This document shows positions 1 through 8,130 of a stretch of 64,000 bases of DNA, piece by piece. Both the position numbers and the translations under genes were made by a program. A model generated the notes under the pieces. That model worked only from the letters and a program-made list of their open reading frames with translations, did no database searches and was not told where the DNA came from. The stretch spans positions 62,001 through 126,000 of the forward strand of contig DILT01000014.1 of assembly GCA_002425185.1 (NCBI GenBank), read 5' to 3'. The stretch's first letter is position 1; each line of letters begins with the position of its first letter. The stretch is from Flammeovirgaceae bacterium UBA5585 (GTDB taxonomy: Bacteria; Bacteroidota; Bacteroidia; Cytophagales; Cyclobacteriaceae).

Positions 1-56
1 TGAGCATAGGCTAAACTGCCGGTCAACACAAACACACAAAGCGCAAAATTTTTCAT
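1..56 (-). CDS. N-terminus of a secreted protein (partial, runs off the left edge)
   Basis: An ATG at 54-56 on the minus strand opens a reading frame of 18 full codons up to the window edge. The residues are Met-Lys-Asn followed by a hydrophobic core and end in Leu-Ala-Tyr-Ala, which looks like a Sec signal peptide with an Ala-x-Ala type cleavage site. It lies 29 bases after the sensor kinase stop on the same strand and could be co-transcribed with it. Nothing of the mature protein is visible, so no function can be given. Confidence 0.55.
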   Translation of the reverse strand, partial: MKNFALCVFVLTGSLAYA

Positions 57-85
57 AGGTTTAGAAATGTTGAAGTTATAAGCAT

Positions 86-3000
86 CTACTTTTTTTCCTT
101 CACTAAAGGCAGTTCAATATGGAAAACACTTCCTATGCCCACAGTTGAGTCAAAATATATCTTCCCGCCCATTTGCTCAATTCCCTGCCGCGCGATGGCC
201 AGGCCTAATCCAGACCCCGATTGTTTGGTGCTGAAATGAGGTAAAAATATTTTGTCGCGAAGATCTTCCCGAATACCACTACCATTATCAGTAAAGGCAA
301 TATAAATGGCATTTTCCATTTGCTTCAGGTGCACCTTCACCCTGGCCGATCGACCTTCCCCGGCAGCCTGAATTCCGTTTAAAATAATATTTGAAAATAT
401 TCTGCTTATCAGTTGTTCATCAACCTGCGCTTCTACCTCATCCACTTCGGTTGTAAACTCTACTGAAGCCGATTGCTCATGAAGGTGCACTACTTTTTTC
501 AATAACCCTACCAATTCCACCGGTCGCATTACCGGTTCAGGCATCTTGGCGAATGTACTGAATGACGAAGCTATACCATCCAGCGTATCTACCTGGTCTA
601 GTACAGCGGCAATTGACTTTCTGATTTTCTCCAGGGTCTTCGGGTCTGTATCAGGAAGGCGTTCCGTTTGTTGAAGCATAAGCTTCATGGGGGTAAGCGG
701 ATTTTTAATTTCATGCGCCACTTGTTGAGCAATTTCGCGCCAGGCTTTTTCGCGCTGTACACGCTCCAACTGACTTTTGCTTTGGCTTAACGTGGAAAGC
801 ATTTGATTGTACTCCCTCACCATCAACCCAATTTCATCATCCGATTGCCACTCCAAAGGCTGGTTAACATTGGTAAGGGAAATCCGGCCAAGCTTTTGCG
901 TAATCATGCGCAATGGAAACGTAAGCCATTGCGCTACCCAGAAAGAAACAATAACCAATACGATGAAAATGGCTGTAAAAATGGAAAGGATATTAGCCAG
1001 CACGGTAATCTGCATTTTCTCCAGCAAATTTTCGGATTGGAAAAACGGGATACCTAATACACCGAGTAGTGATCCGTCATCAGGAGCCAGTAAAGCAGAG
1101 TATGCCACAAAGTAGTTCAACTTACCCACCTGTTCATCCGCAATAAAAACACGATCACCACGCTTTATCCGATCCAGTGCAGACGGATTTATGTAGGGAG
1201 ATAGCAATTGGTTTTCAAAAATCAAGGGCTGGCTGGTAAATTGAAGTTTGCCCGCAGGTGTAAAAAGGTTAGCATCCAGGTTTGCCAATTTTGACAATTG
1301 TGCAAAATCTAAATCACCCGAAATTGCATCAACCCGATCCGATTCCGTTAACAGGGTACTAATCTGATTCGTAAAACTTTTCGACTTGGCCAGGTAATCG
1401 GCATTCAGTTGTTCCTGATTAGAGCGGGCCGTCAACCCCAGCGTAATTACACTAACTGCAATTAATGGAATAAAAAAAGCCAGGTTTAAAATAAGTTGTA
1501 TGCGGGTTGAAAGCATGAGTTTATCGACACGGAAAAAATCAATAATTCCTATCGTCAATAAAAAAATAAGTATTGCAAACAAACCTATGATAATCAGGAA
1601 GGAGAAATCTGCCAAGGTATAGGTAAGCGAAGGTGCTCGCGAAGATACCAACACAATCCTTCCGCTGGCATCGCGTGAGGCCGTATGAAGATAGCCTGAA
1701 AATTCAATTCCCTTTCGATACAGGCGTGGATCTTCCAGAACCGATTTATCCAAGGTTGAATAATTAAAGTCGCCCGACCAATATTGTATTTCATTATTTA
1801 GAAAAACTGCATTACTAAACTCCTGCGATCCGAAAGCCTGACGAAACCTGTTGTCTACCAGCAAGCCCGGATAAACATTCTCCGGGATAACCCGCTTAAG
1901 TGATAATTCCAGCACAATATAACCTGCTGTGATTACCCCTCGTTTTACCGGAATTACCGCCAGGTATTTCCGGGCTGATTCCTCATCGGGTCGGTTAAAG
2001 AAATAAATTCCATCATAAGCCGTTTGAGAGGCCTCCTCATCAAATTCAGTAAGCCAGGTGGTGAAACTCTTCGTTTCAGAGTCGTCAAAAGATTCACCGG
2101 TAACTCCGTATAAATGAATATCGATGGTGTATTTATTAAAGTATCCCGGAATAAAAACCTGACGTACCTTTTGGCGCACAGCCTCGCGGTTGGTAAACGG
2201 TCCGGATAAACGTGATTGAATAAAGAAATCTCCTGCGATCTTATCCATGGCTTCTGCCAGTAAAAATTCTCCGAAGTCATCCTTATCAATTAAAAATGAA
2301 TTGGCAAACTTGAGCTGGTTTACCACCCGTTCACCTTTGCTGAAATAATTAATGGCTGCTAATCCGCTGAAGGCAAAAAGTATCACGGCAACAAAAAAGT
2401 ACGTAAACGTAAGGTACCGAAAGCGTTGCAGTGATTTGTATAACTTAAAAAATCCTATAACCAAAAGATAAATTAAACCTGTAAGTAACGAGGACAAATA
2501 AAGTTGTCCGGTTAATTCATTAATACCACTAAACAATGCCGTACCGATGAGCAACGACAGGAAAGATCTCATGGTCCACTCCAACTGTATTAACCGCATA
2601 AAAACATGCATGAAAAGAAAAGCGCTTATCCACGCAAACACTACGGAGAGAAAGGCCAGTATGCGAAGCACATCAAAATGTATTGATTCGGAAATATTGA
2701 GCGTTATCGCGGAGTTATTGTATATGGTTTGTATAACAACATAAGGAAACAATGCACCAAAAAGCACGGCTGCCGAAGCAAATACAGAAACAAACCATCG
2801 TGAGGCCGGTGATTTTAAGGACGCACGAAGATCTCTGAACCGGTAGAAATTACGAAAAAGAAACAGACACAGTACGGTTACGGAAACTGCATTCTGTAAT
2901 AAATCACCAAGAGAAGGATTCAGCTCAGAAGAAGCAAAATACTTAGGGTCGAAGATATCGATGTTGATAAACCGTGATGGGAATTGAAATTCAATCATCA

Positions 3001-3739
3001 GGTATCGGACCAGTGCCACACCACCCAGCAAAATAAAAAAACTAATACCGGCATGCTTTACCCGTACCACGTTTATAAGCCGGTAAAGCAGAATGAAAAA
3101 CAAACAGATTGCAGCAGTAAAGAAAAGCATTGTGAGCTTTGCATCCATGGCCGCAGCAAACCGGGTTGGTGATAACAAACACTTAAACACGGGGGTACCG
3201 TTAACCTCAACAGAATACCCTGTTGCCGAATTGACATCCAAAATGGTAACATCATAACGGCCAAAAATATCGTTGTTTCGCCAGGGCTCTAAATATTCAT
3301 TTTGAATCTTATAGTGAATGTGAAGGGGAAGAATAGCCACCAAGGAATTCCGTTGATCCAATACCCATTTGAATACCAAAAAATCTCCGGAAGCAATTTT
3401 CAGGTATTTGTATTCAAAGTCATCCAGCACAAATCGAACAGGTGGTAAAAACTGATTACCGGTCCATTGCACTATTTCCTGATCCGACACAAGCAGAAAA
3501 TCGATATTCCCGGCACGGTCCAATTGGTGGATACCATTTAGTTTGCTTTGTTGAAATGACGTTACAGAAGTTGTTAATTTATCCAAGCGGGAATTGAGTT
3601 TTTTTGAAAACTCAGCAACGAGTATTTCGGGGCTTGCGGGTTCGCTGGCGCGATATGAAAAGTAAAGTCCGGCACTGAAGGAAACCAACAGAAGAATGGC
3701 AAGAATGCTACTGACCTTGTCTTTCGCAACGAACTGCAT
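86..3739 (-). CDS. Large membrane sensor histidine kinase (NtrY-like)
   Basis: A 1217-residue sensor kinase that should autophosphorylate on His1009 and pass the phosphate to a response regulator not found in this window. The order is: N-terminal membrane anchor (about 12-28), an extracytoplasmic part, a block of several membrane helices (about 200-470), a second extracytoplasmic part (about 480-700), two further helices flanking another periplasmic segment (about 720-935), a HAMP region, a HisKA domain with the H-box VAHEIKNPLTPMK, and a HATPase_c domain with N-box (ILNGIQAA), G1 (DNGSGI) and G2 (GSGLGLAI) motifs. The kinase core is like NtrY. The repeated membrane/periplasmic blocks make it much longer than usual kinases. 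It is the last full gene downstream of the oxidase cluster, and a redox or envelope stress signal is only a guess. Confidence 0.9.
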   Translation of the reverse strand: MQFVAKDKVSSILAILLLVSFSAGLYFSYRASEPASPEILVAEFSKKLNSRLDKLTTSVTSFQQSKLNGIHQLDRAGNIDFLLVSDQEIVQWTGNQFLPPVRFVLDDFEYKYLKIASGDFLVFKWVLDQRNSLVAILPLHIHYKIQNEYLEPWRNNDIFGRYDVTILDVNSATGYSVEVNGTPVFKCLLSPTRFAAAMDAKLTMLFFTAAICLFFILLYRLINVVRVKHAGISFFILLGGVALVRYLMIEFQFPSRFINIDIFDPKYFASSELNPSLGDLLQNAVSVTVLCLFLFRNFYRFRDLRASLKSPASRWFVSVFASAAVLFGALFPYVVIQTIYNNSAITLNISESIHFDVLRILAFLSVVFAWISAFLFMHVFMRLIQLEWTMRSFLSLLIGTALFSGINELTGQLYLSSLLTGLIYLLVIGFFKLYKSLQRFRYLTFTYFFVAVILFAFSGLAAINYFSKGERVVNQLKFANSFLIDKDDFGEFLLAEAMDKIAGDFFIQSRLSGPFTNREAVRQKVRQVFIPGYFNKYTIDIHLYGVTGESFDDSETKSFTTWLTEFDEEASQTAYDGIYFFNRPDEESARKYLAVIPVKRGVITAGYIVLELSLKRVIPENVYPGLLVDNRFRQAFGSQEFSNAVFLNNEIQYWSGDFNYSTLDKSVLEDPRLYRKGIEFSGYLHTASRDASGRIVLVSSRAPSLTYTLADFSFLIIIGLFAILIFLLTIGIIDFFRVDKLMLSTRIQLILNLAFFIPLIAVSVITLGLTARSNQEQLNADYLAKSKSFTNQISTLLTESDRVDAISGDLDFAQLSKLANLDANLFTPAGKLQFTSQPLIFENQLLSPYINPSALDRIKRGDRVFIADEQVGKLNYFVAYSALLAPDDGSLLGVLGIPFFQSENLLEKMQITVLANILSIFTAIFIVLVIVSFWVAQWLTFPLRMITQKLGRISLTNVNQPLEWQSDDEIGLMVREYNQMLSTLSQSKSQLERVQREKAWREIAQQVAHEIKNPLTPMKLMLQQTERLPDTDPKTLEKIRKSIAAVLDQVDTLDGIASSFSTFAKMPEPVMRPVELVGLLKKVVHLHEQSASVEFTTEVDEVEAQVDEQLISRIFSNIILNGIQAAGEGRSARVKVHLKQMENAIYIAFTDNGSGIREDLRDKIFLPHFSTKQSGSGLGLAIARQGIEQMGGKIYFDSTVGIGSVFHIELPLVKEKK

Positions 3740-3761
3740 CCAATAAAGTTAAGAAATTACC

Positions 3762-4139
3762 CTATTGTGCATAGCGTGAATCAAATTTGATTCCGCCAAA
3801 CAGATACAGATAAATGATACGGGAATAACGATAGTTTAATGGCGCAATGAGGACCATACATGCCATAACAACACCAATATATACCCACTCGGAAGGATCA
3901 CCAAGGAAATACAGGATCAATCCTATTAGCGTAATCATAGCTACCGTTATTCCGTAGCCAACATACATGGCCCCCTGATAAAAGCCAGGCTCAGGTTCTA
4001 ACTGCACATCACAGTGGGGACACTTTTCGTTCATGATAGCAAATTTGAGGACATTCGTGGCCGGAAACATGAACAGGTTCCCTTGATGACAATGCGGGCA
4101 TTTACCCTGCAACAGGGCCTTGGCGGAGCTTGCTGACAT
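3762..4139 (-). CDS. DUF983 family membrane protein
   Basis: A 125-residue protein with two Cys-x-x-Cys knuckles near the N-terminus (GKCPHCHQG at about 12-20 and KCPHCDVQL at about 38-46), then two membrane helices (about 57-75 and 84-102). This is the layout of DUF983 (COG5349), a family often found beside heme-copper oxidase genes. A role in metal delivery or oxidase assembly is inferred from context. Its first 38 bases overlap the end of the upstream gene in another frame, and no later Met gives a complete CxxC pair, so the overlap looks real. Confidence 0.85.
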   Translation of the reverse strand: MSASSAKALLQGKCPHCHQGNLFMFPATNVLKFAIMNEKCPHCDVQLEPEPGFYQGAMYVGYGITVAMITLIGLILYFLGDPSEWVYIGVVMACMVLIAPLNYRYSRIIYLYLFGGIKFDSRYAQ

Positions 4140-4359
4140 TTTTCCTGCTGTTTCTGTACCACACGTATCCTAAAACCAGTATTGCCAGGTAAGGCAAACT
4201 CAACAGGTACAAAATTCCTGTGTTGATTCCCGCAGCTATACCTATATCGCCATTGCTTACATTATTCTCCAATTGCGTACGACACATGGCGCACTGAGCC
4301 CATGTAGTCAGCGGACTAAGCATCACCAAGAAAATCAATACTGCTAACCGACCTGCCAT
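4102..4359 (-). CDS. Small exported or membrane protein with a CxxC pair
   Basis: An 85-residue protein with a cleavable-looking signal peptide (hydrophobic residues 5-20 ending Thr-Trp-Ala-Gln), followed at once by CAMC, a short polar stretch and one membrane helix (about 46-66) with a basic tail. The CxxC would face the periplasm. It is not a family I can name. It lies between DUF420 and DUF983 in the oxidase gene cluster, starting on the last base of the DUF420 gene, so a redox or copper-handling role in oxidase assembly is plausible but inferred only from position and the cysteines. Confidence 0.75.
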   Translation of the reverse strand: MAGRLAVLIFLVMLSPLTTWAQCAMCRTQLENNVSNGDIGIAAGINTGILYLLSLPYLAILVLGYVWYRNSRKNVSKLRQGPVAG

Positions 4360-4874
4360 TATGAATAATAAGGACTAATCATCAAATATACGATAACGCC
4401 TGTTACGGCCACATACAACCATATAGGGAAGGTGTATTTTGCCAGTGCCTTATGTCTTTCAAAATTACCGCCCAAGGCACGGCCTAGCGTAAACAACACA
4501 AAGGGTATAACAATAACCGACAAAAAAATGTGCGTGATCAGAATAAAATAATATACATAGCGGATCGCTCCTTCGCCTCCAAATGGAGTTGAGTCGCTGG
4601 TCATGTGATAAAGCACATACATAACCAGGAAAACTGCAGAAAGGCCTATACAAGTCTTCATGATACGCTCATGCAACTGACGTTTTTTATTTCTGATTGC
4701 AATAACAGCACTTACAAGCAAAACAGCGGTAAGTCCATTTATGGAGGCATAGATGGGTGGCAGAAATGAAAAATCATAGCCCTCAATCTTTACGCGAAAA
4801 AGAATAGCCACTACAACGGGTATGATTACTGAAACCGCTATGATTAGCCTTTTATAAGGTTCCTGGTGCGCCAC
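4359..4874 (-). CDS. DUF420 family membrane protein
   Basis: A 171-residue protein with five predicted membrane helices (about 11-27, 39-57, 72-92, 107-130, 147-167), matching DUF420 (COG2322, YozB-like). These proteins are regularly encoded next to Sco and cytochrome oxidase genes and are suspected oxidase assembly factors, without a proven activity. Conserved histidines (for example His78 in the YHMTSD stretch, and one in the ITHIFLS helix) may bind heme or metal. It follows the Sco-like gene after 1 base, which implies one transcript. Confidence 0.85.
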   Translation of the reverse strand: MAHQEPYKRLIIAVSVIIPVVVAILFRVKIEGYDFSFLPPIYASINGLTAVLLVSAVIAIRNKKRQLHERIMKTCIGLSAVFLVMYVLYHMTSDSTPFGGEGAIRYVYYFILITHIFLSVIVIPFVLFTLGRALGGNFERHKALAKYTFPIWLYVAVTGVIVYLMISPYYS

Positions 4875-4875
4875 G

Positions 4876-5415
4876 TTAATATTTCTTTAGTATTATTTCA
4901 ATCTCCATAATCAGGCGATCAATTTCCTCACGGTTATTCAACGGATAATGACCCCGGATTCTTCGTTTACAATCAACAAGCAGAAGATCATAAGGTTCCT
5001 CAAGGAAAAGAAAACATCTTTTCAGGGTTTGCAAACTGTCGGATGGAACGTGAACAAATACCTCGTTCAACGTTGAATCCTTCAAAGTACCTGCAGCTGC
5101 AATTTTTACTATCGGTAATTCCTCTGGTGTGAAATTCGCCCGGATTCTGCCCCAGGCTTCAGCGCCCGTAGACTGATTCGCTACATAAAACAGGGTTAAA
5201 CTATCCTGTTCAGACCAACCCAAATTACTTAAGAGTCCAGTCTGTATCGTATAAGCCCCTTGCGGTGGCTGGACACAACCCTCCACTACCGGGGCACCTT
5301 CCTGATATAACGGCTCCACTGCAAATTCATTCTCACCAAAGAATTTCAGAAACATAAAAATCAGCACCGGTAAGGCCAGGGCCAGCAATAACAAAATTAG
5401 TTTTAAAACCTTCAT
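4876..5415 (-). CDS. Sco-like protein lacking the copper-binding Cys motif
   Basis: A 179-residue protein with an N-terminal membrane anchor (about 4-25) and a periplasmic domain. Its end (LLVDCKRRIRGHYPLNNREE followed by an Asp-Arg-Leu-Ile helix) resembles the C-terminus of Sco/SenC proteins, which are thioredoxin-like chaperones that load the CuA site of oxidase subunit II. Where Sco proteins carry Cys-x3-Cys-Pro after the first strand, this one reads LFYVANQSTGAEA, with no cysteine. The gene sits where Bacteroidota usually have sco, between subunit IV and DUF420. It is probably a degenerate or repurposed Sco. The family call rests on context and the C-terminal motif. Confidence 0.6.
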   Translation of the reverse strand: MKVLKLILLLLALALPVLIFMFLKFFGENEFAVEPLYQEGAPVVEGCVQPPQGAYTIQTGLLSNLGWSEQDSLTLFYVANQSTGAEAWGRIRANFTPEELPIVKIAAAGTLKDSTLNEVFVHVPSDSLQTLKRCFLFLEEPYDLLLVDCKRRIRGHYPLNNREEIDRLIMEIEIILKKY

Positions 5416-5426
5416 CAGAACCTGTT

Positions 5427-5459
5427 AAAAAAGAAAGGCTTAAGTTGAACTTAAGCCTT
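5427..5459 (-). terminator. Intrinsic terminator after the oxidase operon
   Basis: Two perfect 12-base arms (AAGGCTTAAGTT at 5435-5446 and its complement at 5448-5459) are separated by one base, and on the minus strand they are followed by a run of T with one C (5427-5436). This is a strong rho-independent terminator 21 bases after the subunit IV stop. It ends 12 bases before the start of the Sco-like gene, so genes beyond it depend on read-through or a promoter hidden in this short gap. Confidence 0.8.
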
Positions 5460-5480
5460 GATGTGATCTATCAAAAATGA

Positions 5481-5816
5481 TCAGGGCCGGGCCAGATCAA
5501 TATGGATACCTTCGTAAACAAACGCTACCAGCATCCATACTACGAATACCATTGGTATCAGAATTGACCAGAGGAGAACTTTCGCTTCATAACGAAGGTG
5601 CATAAACTCACCAACAATATAAGCGGCCTTTACAATTGTCATCAGAATAAACGTCCATACCCGCAGGTCTTTCATTTCGTGCGGTACTCCAAAAGCAACC
5701 GCAAATTCAAGGAGTGTTACCGCACCAAGAATTCCAGCTACTGTCCAGAGTTTCTTAATCTTAGCAGTATCCGGAGGAAGAACGGTTACCTGAGGTGCAT
5801 CTTCTGCATGTGCCAT
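5481..5816 (-). CDS. ctaF: Cytochrome c oxidase subunit IV
   Basis: A 111-residue membrane protein with three helices (about 25-43, 53-72, 80-103), the layout of the small bacterial subunit IV (CtaF/CoxD family, DUF-type COX4 pro). It has no redox centre and stabilises the oxidase. It directly follows the two subunit III genes and is the last gene before the strong terminator, which fits the end of the core oxidase operon. Confidence 0.88.
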   Translation of the reverse strand: MAHAEDAPQVTVLPPDTAKIKKLWTVAGILGAVTLLEFAVAFGVPHEMKDLRVWTFILMTIVKAAYIVGEFMHLRYEAKVLLWSILIPMVFVVWMLVAFVYEGIHIDLARP

Positions 5817-5840
5817 AGTGTACTGTATTAACGATTGAAA

Positions 5841-6593
5841 TTAAACAAGATAAAAGAAGGTAAACACGAATACCCAAACCAGATCTACGAAGTGCCAGTA
5901 CAAACCAACCTTTTCTACCATTTCATAGTGACCTCTGCGTTCGTAAACACCGGTTACGGTATTGTAGTAAATCAAAAAGTTCAGCATCACACCGCTAAAT
6001 ACGTGGAAACCGTGAAAACCTGTGATAAAGAAAAAGAAGGCCGCAAAATCGGGTGGCCCGTATTGGTTTATCGAAAGATTGGCTCCGAAAATTTTGGTTC
6101 CATCGGCTAAAATACTTCCCCCATCAGTACCATGAATAAAGTGACTCCACTCCCACGCCTGGCAAGACAAGAAGGTAAATCCACCGATAATGGTCCAGAG
6201 CATCCATTTCTCAACGGCCTTTCTGTCCATACGATGACCGGCTTCAACGGCCAACACCATGGTTACCGAACTCATAATCAGGATGAAGGTCATCAATCCC
6301 ACAAAAACAAGGGGAGCATTTAAACCATGGAAAAACGGAACAGCTTCAAATACTTTTTCCGGAATGGGCCAATACGTTTGTGAGAAAGTAAAGGCATCAA
6401 CGGCACCTTCATACGCCTTGTGAGAAGAACGGACCAGTCCGTACGTAATTAAGAGGGCGGAAAAAGTAAAGGCATCGGAGAGGAGGAAAAACCACATCAT
6501 GAGTTTGCCATAACTGGCATTCATGGGGGAAACTCCGCCATCCCAAACTGATTTTCCGGGGGCAGGTACGGTTACGGTTGAGGTGCTTGCCAT
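5841..6593 (-). CDS. ctaE: Cytochrome c oxidase subunit III
   Basis: A 250-residue heme-copper oxidase subunit III with about six to seven membrane helices, among them the stretch with TGFHGFHVFSGV and the C-terminal YWHFVDLVWVFVFTFFYL signature. Subunit III has no metal centre and sustains proton uptake. It is the longer of two adjacent subunit III genes. The pair, followed by subunit IV, is typical of Bacteroidota operons that combine alternative complex III with an aa3 oxidase. Confidence 0.93.
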   Translation of the reverse strand: MASTSTVTVPAPGKSVWDGGVSPMNASYGKLMMWFFLLSDAFTFSALLITYGLVRSSHKAYEGAVDAFTFSQTYWPIPEKVFEAVPFFHGLNAPLVFVGLMTFILIMSSVTMVLAVEAGHRMDRKAVEKWMLWTIIGGFTFLSCQAWEWSHFIHGTDGGSILADGTKIFGANLSINQYGPPDFAAFFFFITGFHGFHVFSGVMLNFLIYYNTVTGVYERRGHYEMVEKVGLYWHFVDLVWVFVFTFFYLV

Positions 6594-6615
6594 GGTATAA
6601 AGTACTGTTTTCGGT

Positions 6616-7209
6616 TTATGGATTCAATATTAAGAATATGAACAAATATAGCCAAAGTCCGCCCAAAAAATGCCAGTAAGTAGCGCACATTTCCAGCTGA
6701 TTTAGGCTTTTTGAATGGATTTTAAACTTAAATGCATTTACCAAAACGATCACCAGAAAAACCAGTCCGCTGACAATGTGCAGACCGTGTACACCCGGTA
6801 AAATCCATAAGAAAGAGTGCGATACATTGCTCCCCGTCATATGTTGTTTTAAGGCCACCATTTCGCCATAGGCCAGGTATTGCCCTGCTAAAAATGCTAC
6901 TCCTAAAACCGTTGTCAGGGCAAGGGCAATTTTTAACTGATCGATGTTGTCGCGTTTCGCAGCCAGGTATGCCCAGATCATGGTAACACTACTCAGCACA
7001 GCAATGACTGAGTTTATCCAGAACTGATCGGGTAATATAATTTCAGCCCATCCCGCATCGGCACGTTTAACGAGGTAAGCACTGGTCCACGCTCCGAACA
7101 GCATGATCACGCTCATCATGAACAGCCAAAGCGCGAACTTCTTTGGATTCATGGAAAGTGGCTTCTTTGCTTCCTCAATAATTTTCAATTCCTTAATATC
7201 AGCACTCAT
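6616..7209 (-). CDS. Second cytochrome c oxidase subunit III-like protein
   Basis: A 197-residue subunit III homolog with five predicted helices and the family signatures GVHGLHIVSGL and TYWHFLGGLWLYLF. It is about 50 residues shorter than its neighbour and lacks the extra N-terminal part. It lies between ctaB and the first subunit III gene with gaps near 20 bases. It may form part of the same oxidase, as the two genes always appear together in this operon type. A separate function cannot be excluded. Confidence 0.88.
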   Translation of the reverse strand: MSADIKELKIIEEAKKPLSMNPKKFALWLFMMSVIMLFGAWTSAYLVKRADAGWAEIILPDQFWINSVIAVLSSVTMIWAYLAAKRDNIDQLKIALALTTVLGVAFLAGQYLAYGEMVALKQHMTGSNVSHSFLWILPGVHGLHIVSGLVFLVIVLVNAFKFKIHSKSLNQLEMCATYWHFLGGLWLYLFIFLILNP

Positions 7210-7230
7210 AATCTCCTCCTCTTTTTATCA

Positions 7231-8127
7231 TTAAAGTTTATCAAGTAAGTATGCAATCTGTACTATAGGTAAATACAAAAATGAACCAAACATAATGCGC
7301 AAGGCGCTGGCCCGGCTGCCGGTTTTCATTAATGAAAAAGTCTGTGCCAGAAACAAAACACCACACACTGTAACTACTATAGCTGAATCTATTCCGGTTA
7401 TCCCGAATTTTGCCGGAAGCAAACCCAGCGGCAAGAGGAACAAGGTGTACATCATGATCTGAATAGCCGTATTAAAATCCTTTCGGCCACCAAAAGGAAG
7501 CAACTTAAACCCGGCTTTTTTATAGTCTTCATCAGCCAGCCATGCAATGGCCCAAAAGTGGGGGAACTGCCAAATGAACTGAATGGAGAAAATTATTAAC
7601 GCTTCATGCGAGATAACACCGGTTGCCGCTACCCAGCCTAACAGCGGTGGTAACGCTCCGGGTATGGCTCCTACAAAAACTGCAATTGGCCCAACGCGTT
7701 TCAAGGGTGTGTATACAAAACTATACAACACCATGGAGAGAATGGATAAGCTTACTGTTAACGGATTCGTAAACGTAATCAGGATCAGAATACTGAGCAC
7801 AAAACATATTGCCGAGAAAAACAACGCCTCCTGAACGGTCAGTCTGCCCGTTGGCAATGGTCTGTTCATTGTGCGCGTCATCAGTTTGTCAAGATCCTTC
7901 TCAATAACCTGATTAATAGCAATGGATGAGCCTGACAATAGAAACGCACCTATAAACAACATGGTTAACGTTGTCCAGTTCAGGCTGGGTGAAGCCAACG
8001 TAAACCCAAAGGCACTGGAAAACGCAACCAGCATGGATAACCTGAACTTGAGAAGTTCCCAGTATGCCTTTGCCTTAGCAATTGCCCAGGTAATTCCATG
8101 GAGCGTATCCAATTGTCCTGTAACCAT
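7231..8127 (-). CDS. ctaB: Protoheme IX farnesyltransferase (heme O synthase)
   Basis: A 298-residue UbiA-family prenyltransferase with about eight to nine membrane helices. It transfers a farnesyl group to heme b, giving heme O, the precursor of heme A. The first Asp-rich motif is visible as NQVIEKDLDKLMTRTMNRPL (Asn-x-x-x-Asp/Glu pattern and the conserved Arg-x-x-x-Arg-Pro-Leu), and the second region contains LADEDYKKAGFK. Three bases separate it from ctaA, so the two heme A genes are coupled and sit inside the oxidase operon that needs the cofactor. Confidence 0.95.
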   Translation of the reverse strand: MVTGQLDTLHGITWAIAKAKAYWELLKFRLSMLVAFSSAFGFTLASPSLNWTTLTMLFIGAFLLSGSSIAINQVIEKDLDKLMTRTMNRPLPTGRLTVQEALFFSAICFVLSILILITFTNPLTVSLSILSMVLYSFVYTPLKRVGPIAVFVGAIPGALPPLLGWVAATGVISHEALIIFSIQFIWQFPHFWAIAWLADEDYKKAGFKLLPFGGRKDFNTAIQIMMYTLFLLPLGLLPAKFGITGIDSAIVVTVCGVLFLAQTFSLMKTGSRASALRIMFGSFLYLPIVQIAYLLDKL

Positions 8128-8130
8128 ATG

